DNA from: an uncultured Pelagibacteraceae bacterium
GTDB taxonomy: Bacteria; Pseudomonadota; Alphaproteobacteria; Pelagibacterales; Pelagibacteraceae
Length of the DNA stretch: 41,446 nt
Reading direction: 5' to 3'
Assembly: GCA_902593405.1 (NCBI GenBank)
Contig: CACJIB010000010.1
Span: 1-41,446 of the forward strand
In this document: positions 16,686-25,370 of the stretch, one piece after another
Layout of the letters: every line of letters begins with the position of its first letter
How positions within the stretch are numbered: position 1 is the stretch's first letter
Program-made: the position numbers and the translations under genes
The notes under the pieces: generated by a model
What the model was told of the DNA's origin: nothing
Database searches by the model: none
What the model saw: the letters and a program-made list of their open reading frames with translations, nothing else

Positions 16686-16916
16686 TTAGCTATTTTTTTC
16701 CGATTTAAAATTTTGGAATTTTTTATTAAATTTACTTATTCTACCTTTATCCATTAACTTTTGCTTTCCGCCAGTCCAAGCCGCATGAGATTTAGGATCT
16801 ATCTCTAATTTTAATATATCTCCCTCAGCACCCCAAGTTGATTTAGTTTCAAATTGAGTACCATCAGTCATTTCAACTTTAATAGTGTGGTAGTTTGGAT
16901 GTATGTCTTTTTTCAT
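16686..16916 (-). CDS. rpmE: Ribosomal protein bL31
   Basis: 76 residues. It begins [20 protein letters not shown] and has [25 protein letters not shown], the bL31 core. There are no Cys residues, so it is the zinc-independent form common in alphaproteobacteria. It bridges the 50S central protuberance and the 30S head. No gap separates it from trcR downstream, and 35 bp separate it from suhB upstream on the same strand. Confidence 0.95.
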   Translation of the reverse strand: MKKDIHPNYHTIKVEMTDGTQFETKSTWGAEGDILKLEIDPKSHAAWTGGKQKLMDKGRISKFNKKFQNFKSEKNS

Positions 16917-16951
16917 ATCGAGACTTATAGCAAAAGAAACTTAGAACACAA

Positions 16952-17692
16952 TTAAAAGTTCTTTAAATTTTCAAGCATTTTACCATTAATTGCACTACTT
17001 GATGCTCGAATATCTATATTATTTTGTTCGAATTTATCTAAATCATTAACTACTCCTCCTGCCTCCTCTACTAACAAGGCTCCTGCAGCCACGTCCCAAA
17101 TATTAATTTTATTATGAAAAAAACCATCCAATCTACCAGAGGCTACATAAGCCAAATCTAAAGCTGAACATCCGCTGTATCTCATATTTAAATTACTGAA
17201 TTTGACTCCTTCATGATTACTTGAAAACAAACATTCATCTATTAAATTTTTGTTTGATACTCTTAATCTTTGATTATTTAGATATGCTCCTTTATTTTTT
17301 TCTGCATAAAACATTTCATCTTTTATAGGATCATAAATTAAACCACTAATTATCTCTTTTTTATACTCAAGAGCCACACAAATTGCAAAATGAGGAATAC
17401 CATGTAGAAAATTCGTTGTACCATCTATTGGATCGATTATCCAAATATTATCTTTATCTTTGTTTTTAATTGAACCAACTTCTTCTGATAAAAAAGAATA
17501 ATTTTTTTTGGTTTTAGAAAGTTCTTCAATTAGAATTTTTTCTACATGTTTGTCAGTTTTTGTAACAAAATCTCGAGGTCCCTTTTTAGATACTTGAAGT
17601 TTCTCAACTTCTCCAAAATCTCTTATTACAGACTTTGAGGCTTTTTCAGCTGCTTTGATCATTATATTTAAGTTTGAGGATATAGAGATCAT
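16952..17692 (-). CDS. suhB: Inositol monophosphatase family protein (SuhB-like)
   Basis: 246 residues from the ATG at 17692, chosen because family members start about ten residues before the NIMIKAAEKASKSV helix; a longer frame adds 13 residues inside efp. Metal-site motifs are visible: SEEVG (E70/E71), WIIDPIDGTTNF (D87, D90, T92) and the C-terminal INIWDVAAGALLVEEAGG. It hydrolyses inositol-1-phosphate or related sugar phosphates in a Mg-dependent way. In proteobacteria SuhB also joins rRNA antitermination complexes, though that cannot be read from sequence. It starts 1 nt after the efp stop in the tkt-to-suhB gene chain. Confidence 0.92.
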   Translation of the reverse strand: MISISSNLNIMIKAAEKASKSVIRDFGEVEKLQVSKKGPRDFVTKTDKHVEKILIEELSKTKKNYSFLSEEVGSIKNKDKDNIWIIDPIDGTTNFLHGIPHFAICVALEYKKEIISGLIYDPIKDEMFYAEKNKGAYLNNQRLRVSNKNLIDECLFSSNHEGVKFSNLNMRYSGCSALDLAYVASGRLDGFFHNKINIWDVAAGALLVEEAGGVVNDLDKFEQNNIDIRASSSAINGKMLENLKNF

Positions 17693-17693
17693 T

Positions 17694-18254
17694 TTAGATT
17701 TTTTTAATGTATTCAAAATTTCTAGTATCAACTATGATTTCATCACCTGCTTCAATAAACGGAGGAACTTGAATATTTAAACCATTATCAAGAGTTGCTG
17801 GTTTATAAGATGATGACACAGTTTGTCCTTTAAGGGCTGCATCAGTAGTTTCAATTTTACACTGTACTTGGTTAGGCAATTCAATTGATAATGGGTTTTC
17901 ATTATAAAAACTTACAGAAACTTGAAGGTTTTCAGTTAAAAGTTTGCCCTTATCACCTACAGTTTCTTTTTTTATTTCTATTTGTTCAAATGTTTTTGGA
18001 TCCATAAAAAAATAATTAGCTTCATCACTATAAAGATAATTGCAAGTTGTTTCCTCCAATGATGCTTTTTCCACTGTTTCACTTGATCTAAATCTTTCAT
18101 TTAACTTTGTATTTTTATTTAAGCTTTTCATTTCAACTTGAGCAAATGCACCACCTTTTCCTGGTTTTACATGTTGGGTTTTCAAAACTTGCCATAAGTC
18201 ATTTTTATATTCTAAGAGCATTCCAACTCTTATCTCTCCAGCATTAATTTTCAT
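17694..18254 (-). CDS. efp: Elongation factor P
   Basis: 186 residues, normal length, three beta-barrel domains. The domain I loop HVKPGKGGAF places the modifiable lysine at Lys33 (E. coli Lys34). The C-terminal SSYKPATLDNGLNIQVPPFIEAGDEI is the domain III signature. EF-P relieves ribosome stalling at polyproline. The Lys suggests EpmA-type beta-lysylation, but the modification genes are not in this window. The start overlaps the thiE stop in an ATGA arrangement. Confidence 0.97.
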   Translation of the reverse strand: MKINAGEIRVGMLLEYKNDLWQVLKTQHVKPGKGGAFAQVEMKSLNKNTKLNERFRSSETVEKASLEETTCNYLYSDEANYFFMDPKTFEQIEIKKETVGDKGKLLTENLQVSVSFYNENPLSIELPNQVQCKIETTDAALKGQTVSSSYKPATLDNGLNIQVPPFIEAGDEIIVDTRNFEYIKKI

Positions 18255-18865
18255 TTTAATCTTTCTACAGCTTGCAACGGTTTATATTTTTTATTCTTCC
18301 AAATGTAGCCTGAAATAGCTAAAAAATTGGCATTATTCAATAATAGATTTTTATAATTAACAGCATTAATTCCACCAATAGCTACTGTTGGAGTTTTTGT
18401 AAATTTTTTAACTTTATTTAAAATCTTTACAGAGGAAACATGCTTAGTTTTTTTAGTTTTAGATTGATTAAAAGCACCAAATGCAATGTAATCAGCTTTA
18501 GCTTTAATTGCTTTTTTTGCTAAATTCAAAGAATTATGACAAGTAATTCCTATAATTTTTTTACCAAGTATTTTTTTTGCTATTCTAATATTCATATCTT
18601 TTTGACCTAGATGGCAACCATCTGCATCTAATTTTAAAGTTAGCAAAGGATCATCATTAACTATAAATTTTACTTTATTTTTTTTACAAATATTTTTAAT
18701 TTTTTTTCCAATTATTATTTTCTTATTCTGAGAGTAGCTTTTAAGTCTGAGTTGAAAAAAACTTACTTTTCCAGTTTTTAAAACTAACTTTAGATTATTA
18801 TAGAAAGAATTAGTTATTTTGTTAGGAGAAATAAGATAAATAAATTTTTTTTTATTTATTTTCAA
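18251..18865 (-). CDS. thiE: Thiamine phosphate synthase
   Basis: 204 residues, TIM barrel. It joins HMP-pyrophosphate and the thiazole phosphate to give thiamine monophosphate. Motifs: FFQLRLK (strand 1 binding), KFIVNDDPLLTLKLDADGCHLGQKDM (pyrophosphate/Mg binding Asp residues), IIGITCHN, DYIAFGAFNQSKTK and PTVAIGGINA (phosphate-binding loop). It is tightly embedded between fba (14-nt overlap) and efp (4-nt overlap), so it is expressed with the transketolase operon, whose product needs thiamine diphosphate. From memory, SAR11 lacks thiC and needs external HMP or a related pyrimidine; thiE and thiD (37793) fit a salvage route. Confidence 0.93.
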   Translation of the reverse strand: MKINKKKFIYLISPNKITNSFYNNLKLVLKTGKVSFFQLRLKSYSQNKKIIIGKKIKNICKKNKVKFIVNDDPLLTLKLDADGCHLGQKDMNIRIAKKILGKKIIGITCHNSLNLAKKAIKAKADYIAFGAFNQSKTKKTKHVSSVKILNKVKKFTKTPTVAIGGINAVNYKNLLLNNANFLAISGYIWKNKKYKPLQAVERLK

Positions 18866-19862
18866 GTTCGCTAGACCATTTTCCTTGAGCAGCTAAAGTA
18901 CACATTTTAGCTCTATGATTAAAAGTAGTTTGAGTTGACTCTATATTTTTAACATCATTAGACCAAACTTTTAAAGCACTTTGCTGAAGAGCTCTTCCAT
19001 ATGAATAGGTCATTATAAAATTTGTATTATTATTTTTATTAATTAAATTTAAATTTTCTGTAGATTCAATTTCAGATTGCCCTCCAGATAAAAAAGCTAT
19101 TCCAGGAACTTCATTGGGTACAGAGTTTTTAAGGCATTCTAAAGTTTTGATGGAAACTTCTTCACTAGAAATTTTATTTTCTGATAGGCTGCCAGACAAA
19201 ATCATATTGGGTTTTAATATTATTCCTGCGAGATCAACTTTGTGTAAAATTAGTTCGTCAAAACACTTTTTAATTATCTCTGATGTTTTATTTAAACAAT
19301 CTTCAGCAGAATGGTTTCCATCCATCAATACCTCAGGCTCTACTATTGGAACCATTCCATTTTCTTGAGCTAGTGCAGAGTATCTAGCAAGTGCGTGAGC
19401 GTTGCTGCTAATTGCCAGTTTGCTTGGATATTTTTCACTAATAGAATAAACACCCCTCCATTTTGTAAATCTTGCTCCAAGATCATAATATTTTTTTAAT
19501 CTATCTCTAAGGCCATCTAATCCTTCTGTAATTTTTTCTTCAGGAGAATTTGCTAAATCTTTTGCACCAGTATCAACTTTAATTCCAGGAACTGCACCTG
19601 CACTAGATATTAAATCTGGTATTGATTTTCCTGTACTTGAAATTTGATTTATGGTTTCATCGTAAAGTATAACACCACCTATGCAATCCCTCATTCCATC
19701 TGATGAAAATAGAATTTCTCTGAAGGAAAGCCTATTTTCTGGGGTTGACTTGACATTTACTGCTTCAAGTCTTTTTGTCATAGTTCCATTGCTCTCATCA
19801 GCAGCAAGTATACCCTTGCCATTAGAAATTATTTTAAGTGCTATTTTATTTAATTCAGACAT
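18852..19862 (-). CDS. fba: Class I fructose-bisphosphate aldolase
   Basis: 336 residues of the animal/plant-like class I type. Motifs: GKGILAADESNGTMTKRL, GGVILYDETI, IKVDTG, KWRGVYSI (Lys134) and AGIILKPNMIL with the Schiff-base Lys217. The C-terminus is short and lacks the terminal Tyr of eukaryotic enzymes. It cleaves or forms fructose-1,6-bisphosphate without a metal. Its place beside pgk and gap (8-nt overlap with pgk) suits gluconeogenesis, which is the usual direction in organisms lacking phosphofructokinase; whether PFK is absent cannot be told from this window. Confidence 0.96.
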   Translation of the reverse strand: MSELNKIALKIISNGKGILAADESNGTMTKRLEAVNVKSTPENRLSFREILFSSDGMRDCIGGVILYDETINQISSTGKSIPDLISSAGAVPGIKVDTGAKDLANSPEEKITEGLDGLRDRLKKYYDLGARFTKWRGVYSISEKYPSKLAISSNAHALARYSALAQENGMVPIVEPEVLMDGNHSAEDCLNKTSEIIKKCFDELILHKVDLAGIILKPNMILSGSLSENKISSEEVSIKTLECLKNSVPNEVPGIAFLSGGQSEIESTENLNLINKNNNTNFIMTYSYGRALQQSALKVWSNDVKNIESTQTTFNHRAKMCTLAAQGKWSSELENK

Positions 19863-21042
19863 TTAAATTTAATGCGGTTATACCAGGAAGGTTTTTACCT
19901 TCAAGATATTCTAAAAAAGCTCCACCTGCAGTTGAAACAAAATTAAACTCATTAACAGCGTTTAAGTTGTTTAATAAAGAAACTGTGTCCCCGCCACCAG
20001 CAACTGAAAAAATTTTGTTTGCTTTATTATTTTCAATTATATTTTTTGCTATTTGAATACTTCCATAAGCAAAATTTGGATTTTCAAAATATCCTGCGGG
20101 TCCATTCCAAAGTATAGTTTTACTTTTATTAATAATTTTTGTTATTTTATCTATAGTTTTTGGACCAATATCCAATATCATTTCATCAGATAATACTTCG
20201 TTCAATTTTTTCTTTTGAGGAAGTCCATTTAAATTTTTAGATACAATTACATCTTCTGGATAAGTTATTTTACATTTTTCTTTTTTTGAAATAGAGATAA
20301 TTTCTTCAACTATTTTATCGCAATTTTTCTCTTTAATAGACTTTCCAATGCTATATCCATAATATTCTATAAAATTATTAGCCATACCACCAACAATTAT
20401 AATATTGTTAAATTTGGGAATTAAATTTTTAATAACATTAATTTTAGTTGAAATTTTAGATCCCCCAATAATACAAGTAATTGGTCTGGTAATTTCAGAA
20501 GTTATTTTATTAAGCGCATCCACTTCTAGGTCTAGCTGTAATCCAGAAAATGAGGGCAAAAAATTTGGAATCTCATTAATTGATGCATGAGCTCTATGTG
20601 AACAAGAGAAAGCGTCATTTACATAAATATCTCCAAGAGTTGATATCATTTCAGCAAATTTTTTGTCATTTTGTTCTTCTTCAGAATAAAACCTAATATT
20701 TTCTAAAATAAAAATATCTTCATTATATTTACTAAAAAAATTTTTACTTTTTATTTCTTTAATATTTTCACTGATAAGTTTTACTTTTTTTTTTAATTTA
20801 TTTTGCAATTCATTACAAATTGGTTTTAGCGAGAGCTCTTTAACAATTTTGCCTTTTGGTCTTCCAACATGAGATAAAATTATAATTTTAGCTTTTTCTT
20901 TAATCAAAAAATTTAATGTAGGAAGAATTTTATCGATTCTTGTTGTGTCTATTATCTTGTCTCCTTCCAGAGGGACATTTAAATCTAGTCTTAGTAATAT
21001 TTTTTTATTACTTAGATTTTTTTCGTTTATAATACTTCTCAT
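19855..21042 (-). CDS. pgk: Phosphoglycerate kinase
   Basis: 395 residues, normal length. Motifs: LLRLDLNVPLEGDKIIDTTRI (substrate-binding N-domain), LSHVGRPKG, DAFSCSHRAHASI, CIIGGSKISTKINVI, ILWNGPAGYFENPNFA and the C-terminal VAGGGDTVSLL nucleotide-binding loop. It interconverts 1,3-bisphosphoglycerate and 3-phosphoglycerate with ADP/ATP in the cytosol. Its ATG overlaps the gap stop by one base (TAATG), and it overlaps fba by 8 nt, so translation of the three is probably coupled. Confidence 0.97.
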   Translation of the reverse strand: MRSIINEKNLSNKKILLRLDLNVPLEGDKIIDTTRIDKILPTLNFLIKEKAKIIILSHVGRPKGKIVKELSLKPICNELQNKLKKKVKLISENIKEIKSKNFFSKYNEDIFILENIRFYSEEEQNDKKFAEMISTLGDIYVNDAFSCSHRAHASINEIPNFLPSFSGLQLDLEVDALNKITSEITRPITCIIGGSKISTKINVIKNLIPKFNNIIIVGGMANNFIEYYGYSIGKSIKEKNCDKIVEEIISISKKEKCKITYPEDVIVSKNLNGLPQKKKLNEVLSDEMILDIGPKTIDKITKIINKSKTILWNGPAGYFENPNFAYGSIQIAKNIIENNKANKIFSVAGGGDTVSLLNNLNAVNEFNFVSTAGGAFLEYLEGKNLPGITALNLNV

Positions 21043-22049
21043 TAAGAGATTTTATGCAAAGTTTCAGCGATATCACACATTCTATTTGAAAAGCCCCATT
21101 CATTATCATACCAGGCTGATATTTTGCCCAAATTACTACCAACTACATTTGTTAAGGAAGCATCTACTATTGCAGAAGCAGGATGATGGTTAAAATCTAT
21201 AGATACTAATTTTTCATGAGTAACTTCTAAGATATTTTTTAATTTATTTTTTGACGCTTGTTCAAAGGCATCATTAATTTTTTTTATATTAATATCTTTT
21301 TTTGTACAAAAAACTAATTCTATAAGGGAAACATTAGGAGTAGGCACTCTCATCGCAACGCCTTCTAATTTCCCTTTGAGGCTAGGTATTATTTCTCCTA
21401 TTGCTTTCGAAGCTCCTGTTGAAGTGGGAACTATTGATTGACTCGCAGATCTTGCTCTTCTTGGATCTTTGTGAGAATTATCTAAAATTTTCTGATCGCT
21501 AGTAAACGCATGAATTGTAGTCATAAAACCTTTTTTAATTTCAAAATTTTCATTAAGAACGCTGGCTACTGGTGCTAGACAATTGGTTGTGCATGACGCT
21601 GCAGATATTATTTTATCTTCATTAGTAATTATTTTTTCATTAACACCAAATACTATTGTTTTATCAGCATTTTTACATGGAGCAGAAACGATCACTTTTT
21701 TTGCACCATTTTCTATATGAGCAAGAAGTTTTTCTTTTGAATTAAATTTTCCAGTACATTCAAAAACATAATCAACATTATGTTTTTTCCAATCAATGTC
21801 TTCAATTTTTGTTTCTTGAGAAAATGTAATTTTGTTCTTGTTAATTATTAAATGATTTGGATCAAAATCTAAATCAGTATTTAATTTTCCATGTATAGAA
21901 TCGTATTTGATTAATTTAGATGTAGTTTCTGAATTCGACCTATTGTTTATATGACTAATTTTTAAATTTTTATTTTTACTTTCGACAATTGATCTAACAA
22001 CCATACGACCAATACGCCCCATTCCATTAATTCCAATTTTAATTGACAT
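21042..22049 (-). CDS. gap: Glyceraldehyde-3-phosphate dehydrogenase, NADP-type signature
   Basis: 335 residues. N-terminal KIGINGMGRIGR is the Rossmann start. The catalytic Cys153 lies in SAASCTTNCLAPV, with WYDNEWGFSNRM near the end. The residue closing strand 2 is Asn in HINNRS, where NAD-specific enzymes have Asp (ND-L), followed by Arg. The segment LDNSHKDPRRARSAS carries Ser at the position that is Pro in strictly NAD-dependent enzymes. Both changes are known determinants of NADP use, so I infer an NADP-preferring, mainly gluconeogenic enzyme. It sits between tkt (1-nt gap) and pgk (1-nt overlap). Confidence 0.95.
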   Translation of the reverse strand: MSIKIGINGMGRIGRMVVRSIVESKNKNLKISHINNRSNSETTSKLIKYDSIHGKLNTDLDFDPNHLIINKNKITFSQETKIEDIDWKKHNVDYVFECTGKFNSKEKLLAHIENGAKKVIVSAPCKNADKTIVFGVNEKIITNEDKIISAASCTTNCLAPVASVLNENFEIKKGFMTTIHAFTSDQKILDNSHKDPRRARSASQSIVPTSTGASKAIGEIIPSLKGKLEGVAMRVPTPNVSLIELVFCTKKDINIKKINDAFEQASKNKLKNILEVTHEKLVSIDFNHHPASAIVDASLTNVVGSNLGKISAWYDNEWGFSNRMCDIAETLHKIS

Positions 22050-22050
22050 T

Positions 22051-24009
22051 TTATTTTTTTAATAATTTTTTAGTAATATATTTAATGTTTGTACTCTCTA
22101 GTCCAAAATATTTATAAATATCTTTATAAGGTGCACTTTTGCCGAATTCATCAATTCCAAAAGCAATTCCGTTATCATCTATATATTTTTTCCAACAATC
22201 ACTTGATCCAGCTTCTATCGATATTTTAAATTTTGTTTCTTTTAATATTTTATTTTTATAAGTTTTTGATTGTAATTCGAAAAGATCCATACAAGGCATT
22301 GATATCACCTTGGAGTATATTTTATCTTTGGCCAATTTATGGCTAACCTCTATTGCTAGATTAACTTCAGATCCACTTGCTAATATTGTTAGATTAATTT
22401 TTTTATTTGTTCTTAAAACCTCGTAAGCACCCAGTGAGCATAAGTTTTTATTTGAGTATGTTTTTCTTACTGGATTTAAATTTTGTCTCGTTAAAGATAG
22501 CACACTAGGTGTTTTTGAGCTTTTTAAGGCGTGCTCCCAACATTCGATAGTTTCAATTCTGTCTGCAGGCCTAAATACATTTAAGTTAGGTATAGCACGT
22601 AAGCCTGAAAGCTGTTCTATAGGTTGATGAGTAGGGCCATCTTCTCCGAGACCAATAGAATCATGTGTCATTACATATATAACTCTTTTTTTCATTAATG
22701 CTGACAATCTAATCGAAGGTTTGCAATAATCAGAAAATATTAAAAAAGTACCTCCATAAGGAATTAGATAGCTGTGAAGTGCAATACCGTTCATAACCCC
22801 ACTCATTGCGTGCTCCCTCACTCCGTAGTGAATGTAGTCTCCAGTAAAATCTCCAGGCTTAATTATTTTATGGTTTTTAGTTTTTGTATTATTTGATCCC
22901 GCTAAATCAGCAGAGCCACCAATTAAATTATTTTTTTCTTTAGTTAATGCACTCAATGTCATTTCTGAACATTTTCTAGTAGCTAAACTTTTTGGCTCCT
23001 TTATTGCATTTTCTTTTTCTTTCTTAAGCGCTGTGTTAAACTTATTTTTTAAAGTTTGATTAAATTTTATTTTTTTTCTTTTTAATATTTTGTTCCATTT
23101 TTTCTCTAAAATTTCACCTCTTTGGCCAATTTTTCTCCAATCTTTTAAAATTTTATCTGGTATATCAAAAGGTTTACTTTTCCAATTTAAGACTTTTCTT
23201 ACAAGTTTGATTTCATCTGTTCCTAGTGGACTTCCATGAGATGATGCCTTTTCTGATTTATTTGGTGAACCATATCCAATTTTTGTTTTACAAGAAATCA
23301 CAGAAGGTTTTTTAGCTTTCTGAACCTTTCTAAGTGCTTTAAAAATTTCTTTTTCATTATGACCGTTGATAGAAATATAATCCCAACCATATCCTTCAAA
23401 TCTTTTTTTAAAATTATCTGAAACCGCAAGATTTGTTGGACCATCAATTGAAATTGAATTGTTATCAAATAGCATAACTAAATTTTTTAGTTTCAAATGT
23501 CCCGCTAAACTCATCGCTTCATGACTTATTCCTTCCATTAAGCATCCATCTCCAGCTAAAACATAAGTTTTGTGATTAATTAAATCTTTACCTAATTTAT
23601 TTTTTAAAATTTCCTCTGCGATCGCAAAACCAACGGCATTAGATATGCCTTGTCCAAGAGGACCTGTTGTAGTTTCAATACCTGTTTTCGGATGATATTC
23701 AGGATGTCCAGCACAAATAGAGTTTAGCTGCCTAAATTTTTTAATATTATTAATCGATATGCTTTTATACCCAGTTAGATAAAGCAAAGAATACAGAAGC
23801 ATAGAACCATGACCAGCAGACAAAACAAATCTATCTCTATTTAACCAATCTGGATTCTTTGGATTAAATCTCAAAAAATTTTTAAATAGCACTGTTGCAA
23901 CATCTGCCATACCCATTGGCATTCCCGGGTGACCTGAATTCGCTTTTTGAACAGCATCAATTGATAAAAATCTGATGCAATTAGCTAAATCATTGTGTAG
24001 TTTGCTCAA
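22051..24009 (-). CDS. tkt: Transketolase
   Basis: 652 residues, full length. It transfers two-carbon units between sugar phosphates using thiamine diphosphate. Domains and motifs: N-terminal NSGHPGMPMGMADVATVLF, VLSAGHGSMLLYSLLYLTGY, GDGCLMEGISHEAMSLAGHL followed by FDNNSISIDG (ThDP/metal motif), SSHGSPLGTDE, then the pyrimidine domain with HYGVREHAMSGVMNGIALH and HDSIGLGEDGPTHQPIEQLSGLRAIPN, and a C-terminal ILASGSEVNLA domain. It is the first gene of the minus-strand run tkt-gap-pgk-fba-thiE-efp-suhB. A 53-bp gap divides it from the divergent ZauP-like gene, so its promoter must be there. Confidence 0.98.
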   Translation of the reverse strand: MSKLHNDLANCIRFLSIDAVQKANSGHPGMPMGMADVATVLFKNFLRFNPKNPDWLNRDRFVLSAGHGSMLLYSLLYLTGYKSISINNIKKFRQLNSICAGHPEYHPKTGIETTTGPLGQGISNAVGFAIAEEILKNKLGKDLINHKTYVLAGDGCLMEGISHEAMSLAGHLKLKNLVMLFDNNSISIDGPTNLAVSDNFKKRFEGYGWDYISINGHNEKEIFKALRKVQKAKKPSVISCKTKIGYGSPNKSEKASSHGSPLGTDEIKLVRKVLNWKSKPFDIPDKILKDWRKIGQRGEILEKKWNKILKRKKIKFNQTLKNKFNTALKKEKENAIKEPKSLATRKCSEMTLSALTKEKNNLIGGSADLAGSNNTKTKNHKIIKPGDFTGDYIHYGVREHAMSGVMNGIALHSYLIPYGGTFLIFSDYCKPSIRLSALMKKRVIYVMTHDSIGLGEDGPTHQPIEQLSGLRAIPNLNVFRPADRIETIECWEHALKSSKTPSVLSLTRQNLNPVRKTYSNKNLCSLGAYEVLRTNKKINLTILASGSEVNLAIEVSHKLAKDKIYSKVISMPCMDLFELQSKTYKNKILKETKFKISIEAGSSDCWKKYIDDNGIAFGIDEFGKSAPYKDIYKYFGLESTNIKYITKKLLKK

Positions 24010-24062
24010 AATTATCCTGACTAGACTAAGAAGAATCTATTTAATAATATAAACATATATAT

Positions 24063-24386
24063 ATGAATTCTATAAACGAAAAAGAAAAAAAATTAAATAT
24101 TGCATTAGATGAATTAAAAAATTTAGATCTAACAAATCCTGAATTGCAAAAAAATATCGAAAATTTAAGCACAAAACAAAATCAATTAGAAATTGAAAAA
24201 ACACAAATTGAAGAAAAATATAAAACTCTACTCGAGGAACATGAAAATCTTTCGAAAAAACTTGAGGATTTAAAAAGTAAAGAAAAGTTAGAAGAAAGAA
24301 AACAAATTGAATTTTCTGAAAAAATTGATGAACTTAATCAAGAAACTGACACACTATTGGATGAAATAGATAAATGGCAAATGTAA
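24063..24386 (+). CDS. Coiled-coil protein upstream of zapA (ZauP-like)
   Basis: 107 residues, Glu/Lys/Leu-rich almost throughout, with heptad-like spacing of Leu/Ile (LNIALDELKNL, LQKNIENLSTKQNQLEIEK) that predicts one long coiled coil. There is no signal peptide or span. It overlaps zapA by 13 nt. In Caulobacter a short coiled-coil protein, ZauP, is encoded just upstream of zapA and works with ZapA to focus the Z-ring. Position, size and coiled coil fit that role, but coiled coils diverge fast, so this is inferred from context. Confidence 0.7.
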   Translation: MNSINEKEKKLNIALDELKNLDLTNPELQKNIENLSTKQNQLEIEKTQIEEKYKTLLEEHENLSKKLEDLKSKEKLEERKQIEFSEKIDELNQETDTLLDEIDKWQM

Positions 24387-24820
24387 GTATAAAATTTAAC
24401 AATAAAGAGTTCTTGCTTGCTTGTGAAGATGGACAAGAGGAACACTTAGAAGAATTGTTAATTCAGATTAACAAAAAGTTTAATAATTTAAAAAACGATT
24501 TAGGAAATTTAGGTGAAAATAAACTTTTATTAATTACAGCTGTAAAAATAATGGATGAATATTACGAAACTAAAAAAAAAGTAGATCAAAAAAAAGAAGA
24601 GTTAAAAGAGCTATCAAACAAATTTAAAGAACTTAAATCTCTAATTTACGAGTACAGGGACTCAAAAGAATTTGAAATTGAAAAACTAAATCTTGATCAT
24701 GAAAATTTAAAACAAGAAATTGACGATAATCAAAAAAAATACGAAAATTTAATTGATGAAGCTGCTGATCAAATATCAAATTTTGTAAAAAAAGCAAAAT
24801 TAGAAAACATATCAAAGTAG
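24374..24820 (+). CDS. zapA: Cell division protein ZapA
   Basis: 148 residues. The N-terminal globular part ANVSIKFNNKEFLLACEDGQEEHLEEL matches the ZapA head domain, followed by the LLLITAVKIMDEYYE segment and a long coiled-coil tail. ZapA bundles FtsZ filaments at midcell. The tail is longer than in E. coli (109 residues). It overlaps the upstream coiled-coil gene by 13 nt and is followed 4 nt later by the 5-formyl-THF cyclo-ligase gene, the zapA-ygfA order common in proteobacteria, without the 6S RNA gene often found between them. Confidence 0.9.
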   Translation: MANVSIKFNNKEFLLACEDGQEEHLEELLIQINKKFNNLKNDLGNLGENKLLLITAVKIMDEYYETKKKVDQKKEELKELSNKFKELKSLIYEYRDSKEFEIEKLNLDHENLKQEIDDNQKKYENLIDEAADQISNFVKKAKLENISK

Positions 24821-24824
24821 GTCT

Positions 24825-25370
24825 GTGAGTAAATCTAAGCTAAGAAGTAAAATTTTAAATCTTAGAAAAAAAAATTTGTATAAAAAACTTAGTCTATATC
24901 CTGAAAGAATTTATCAATTTATAAAAAAAAATAAAATTAATTTCAAAAATGTAGGGGGGTATTATCCATGCAATTATGAGATTGATGACTTAAAAGTTCT
25001 AAATTTTTTAAGAAACAAAGGATCAAATATTTCCTTACCAATTATTAGAGAAAATAATCAAATGGATTTTTTCGAATTTACAAATAGCGATCCTTTAAAA
25101 ATTAATAAGTATGGAATTGCTGAGCCAATTTCAGCAAAGAAAATTTATCCAGATATAATATTTGTCCCTTTAGTAGCCTACGATGAAGCTTTAAATAGAT
25201 TGGGTTATGGTGGAGGATTTTATGATCGTTATTTAGAAAAAATAGGTAAAATCAAAAAAATTTTTAAAATTGGATTGGGATTTTCATATCAAGAATTAAA
25301 AAAAATACCTATTGATAAGTATGATAAGAAGCTTGATTTAGTAATAACCGAGAAAAAAATTATACAATGA
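24825..25370 (+). CDS. ygfA: 5-formyltetrahydrofolate cyclo-ligase
   Basis: 181 residues from a GTG start. It recycles 5-formyl-THF to 5,10-methenyl-THF using ATP. Visible: SKSKLRSKILNLRK (N-terminal Lys/Arg nucleotide contact), GGYYPCNYEID, ISLPIIRE and the conserved NRLGYGGGFYDRYLE loop with the phosphate-binding Gly run and Asp. The end overlaps the YmdB gene by 4 nt. Confidence 0.95.
   Translation: MSKSKLRSKILNLRKKNLYKKLSLYPERIYQFIKKNKINFKNVGGYYPCNYEIDDLKVLNFLRNKGSNISLPIIRENNQMDFFEFTNSDPLKINKYGIAEPISAKKIYPDIIFVPLVAYDEALNRLGYGGGFYDRYLEKIGKIKKIFKIGLGFSYQELKKIPIDKYDKKLDLVITEKKIIQ

Noticed and set aside
24010..24062. Promoter for the ZauP-like gene (CTGACT at 24017, TTTAAT at 24040)
   Set aside because: The spacing is right but the -35 matches only 4 of 6 bases, and such matches are common by chance in this AT-rich DNA.
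24815..24830. Expected 6S RNA between zapA and the folate cyclo-ligase gene
   Set aside because: Only 4 nt separate the two genes, so 6S RNA cannot be here; it may be elsewhere in the genome.
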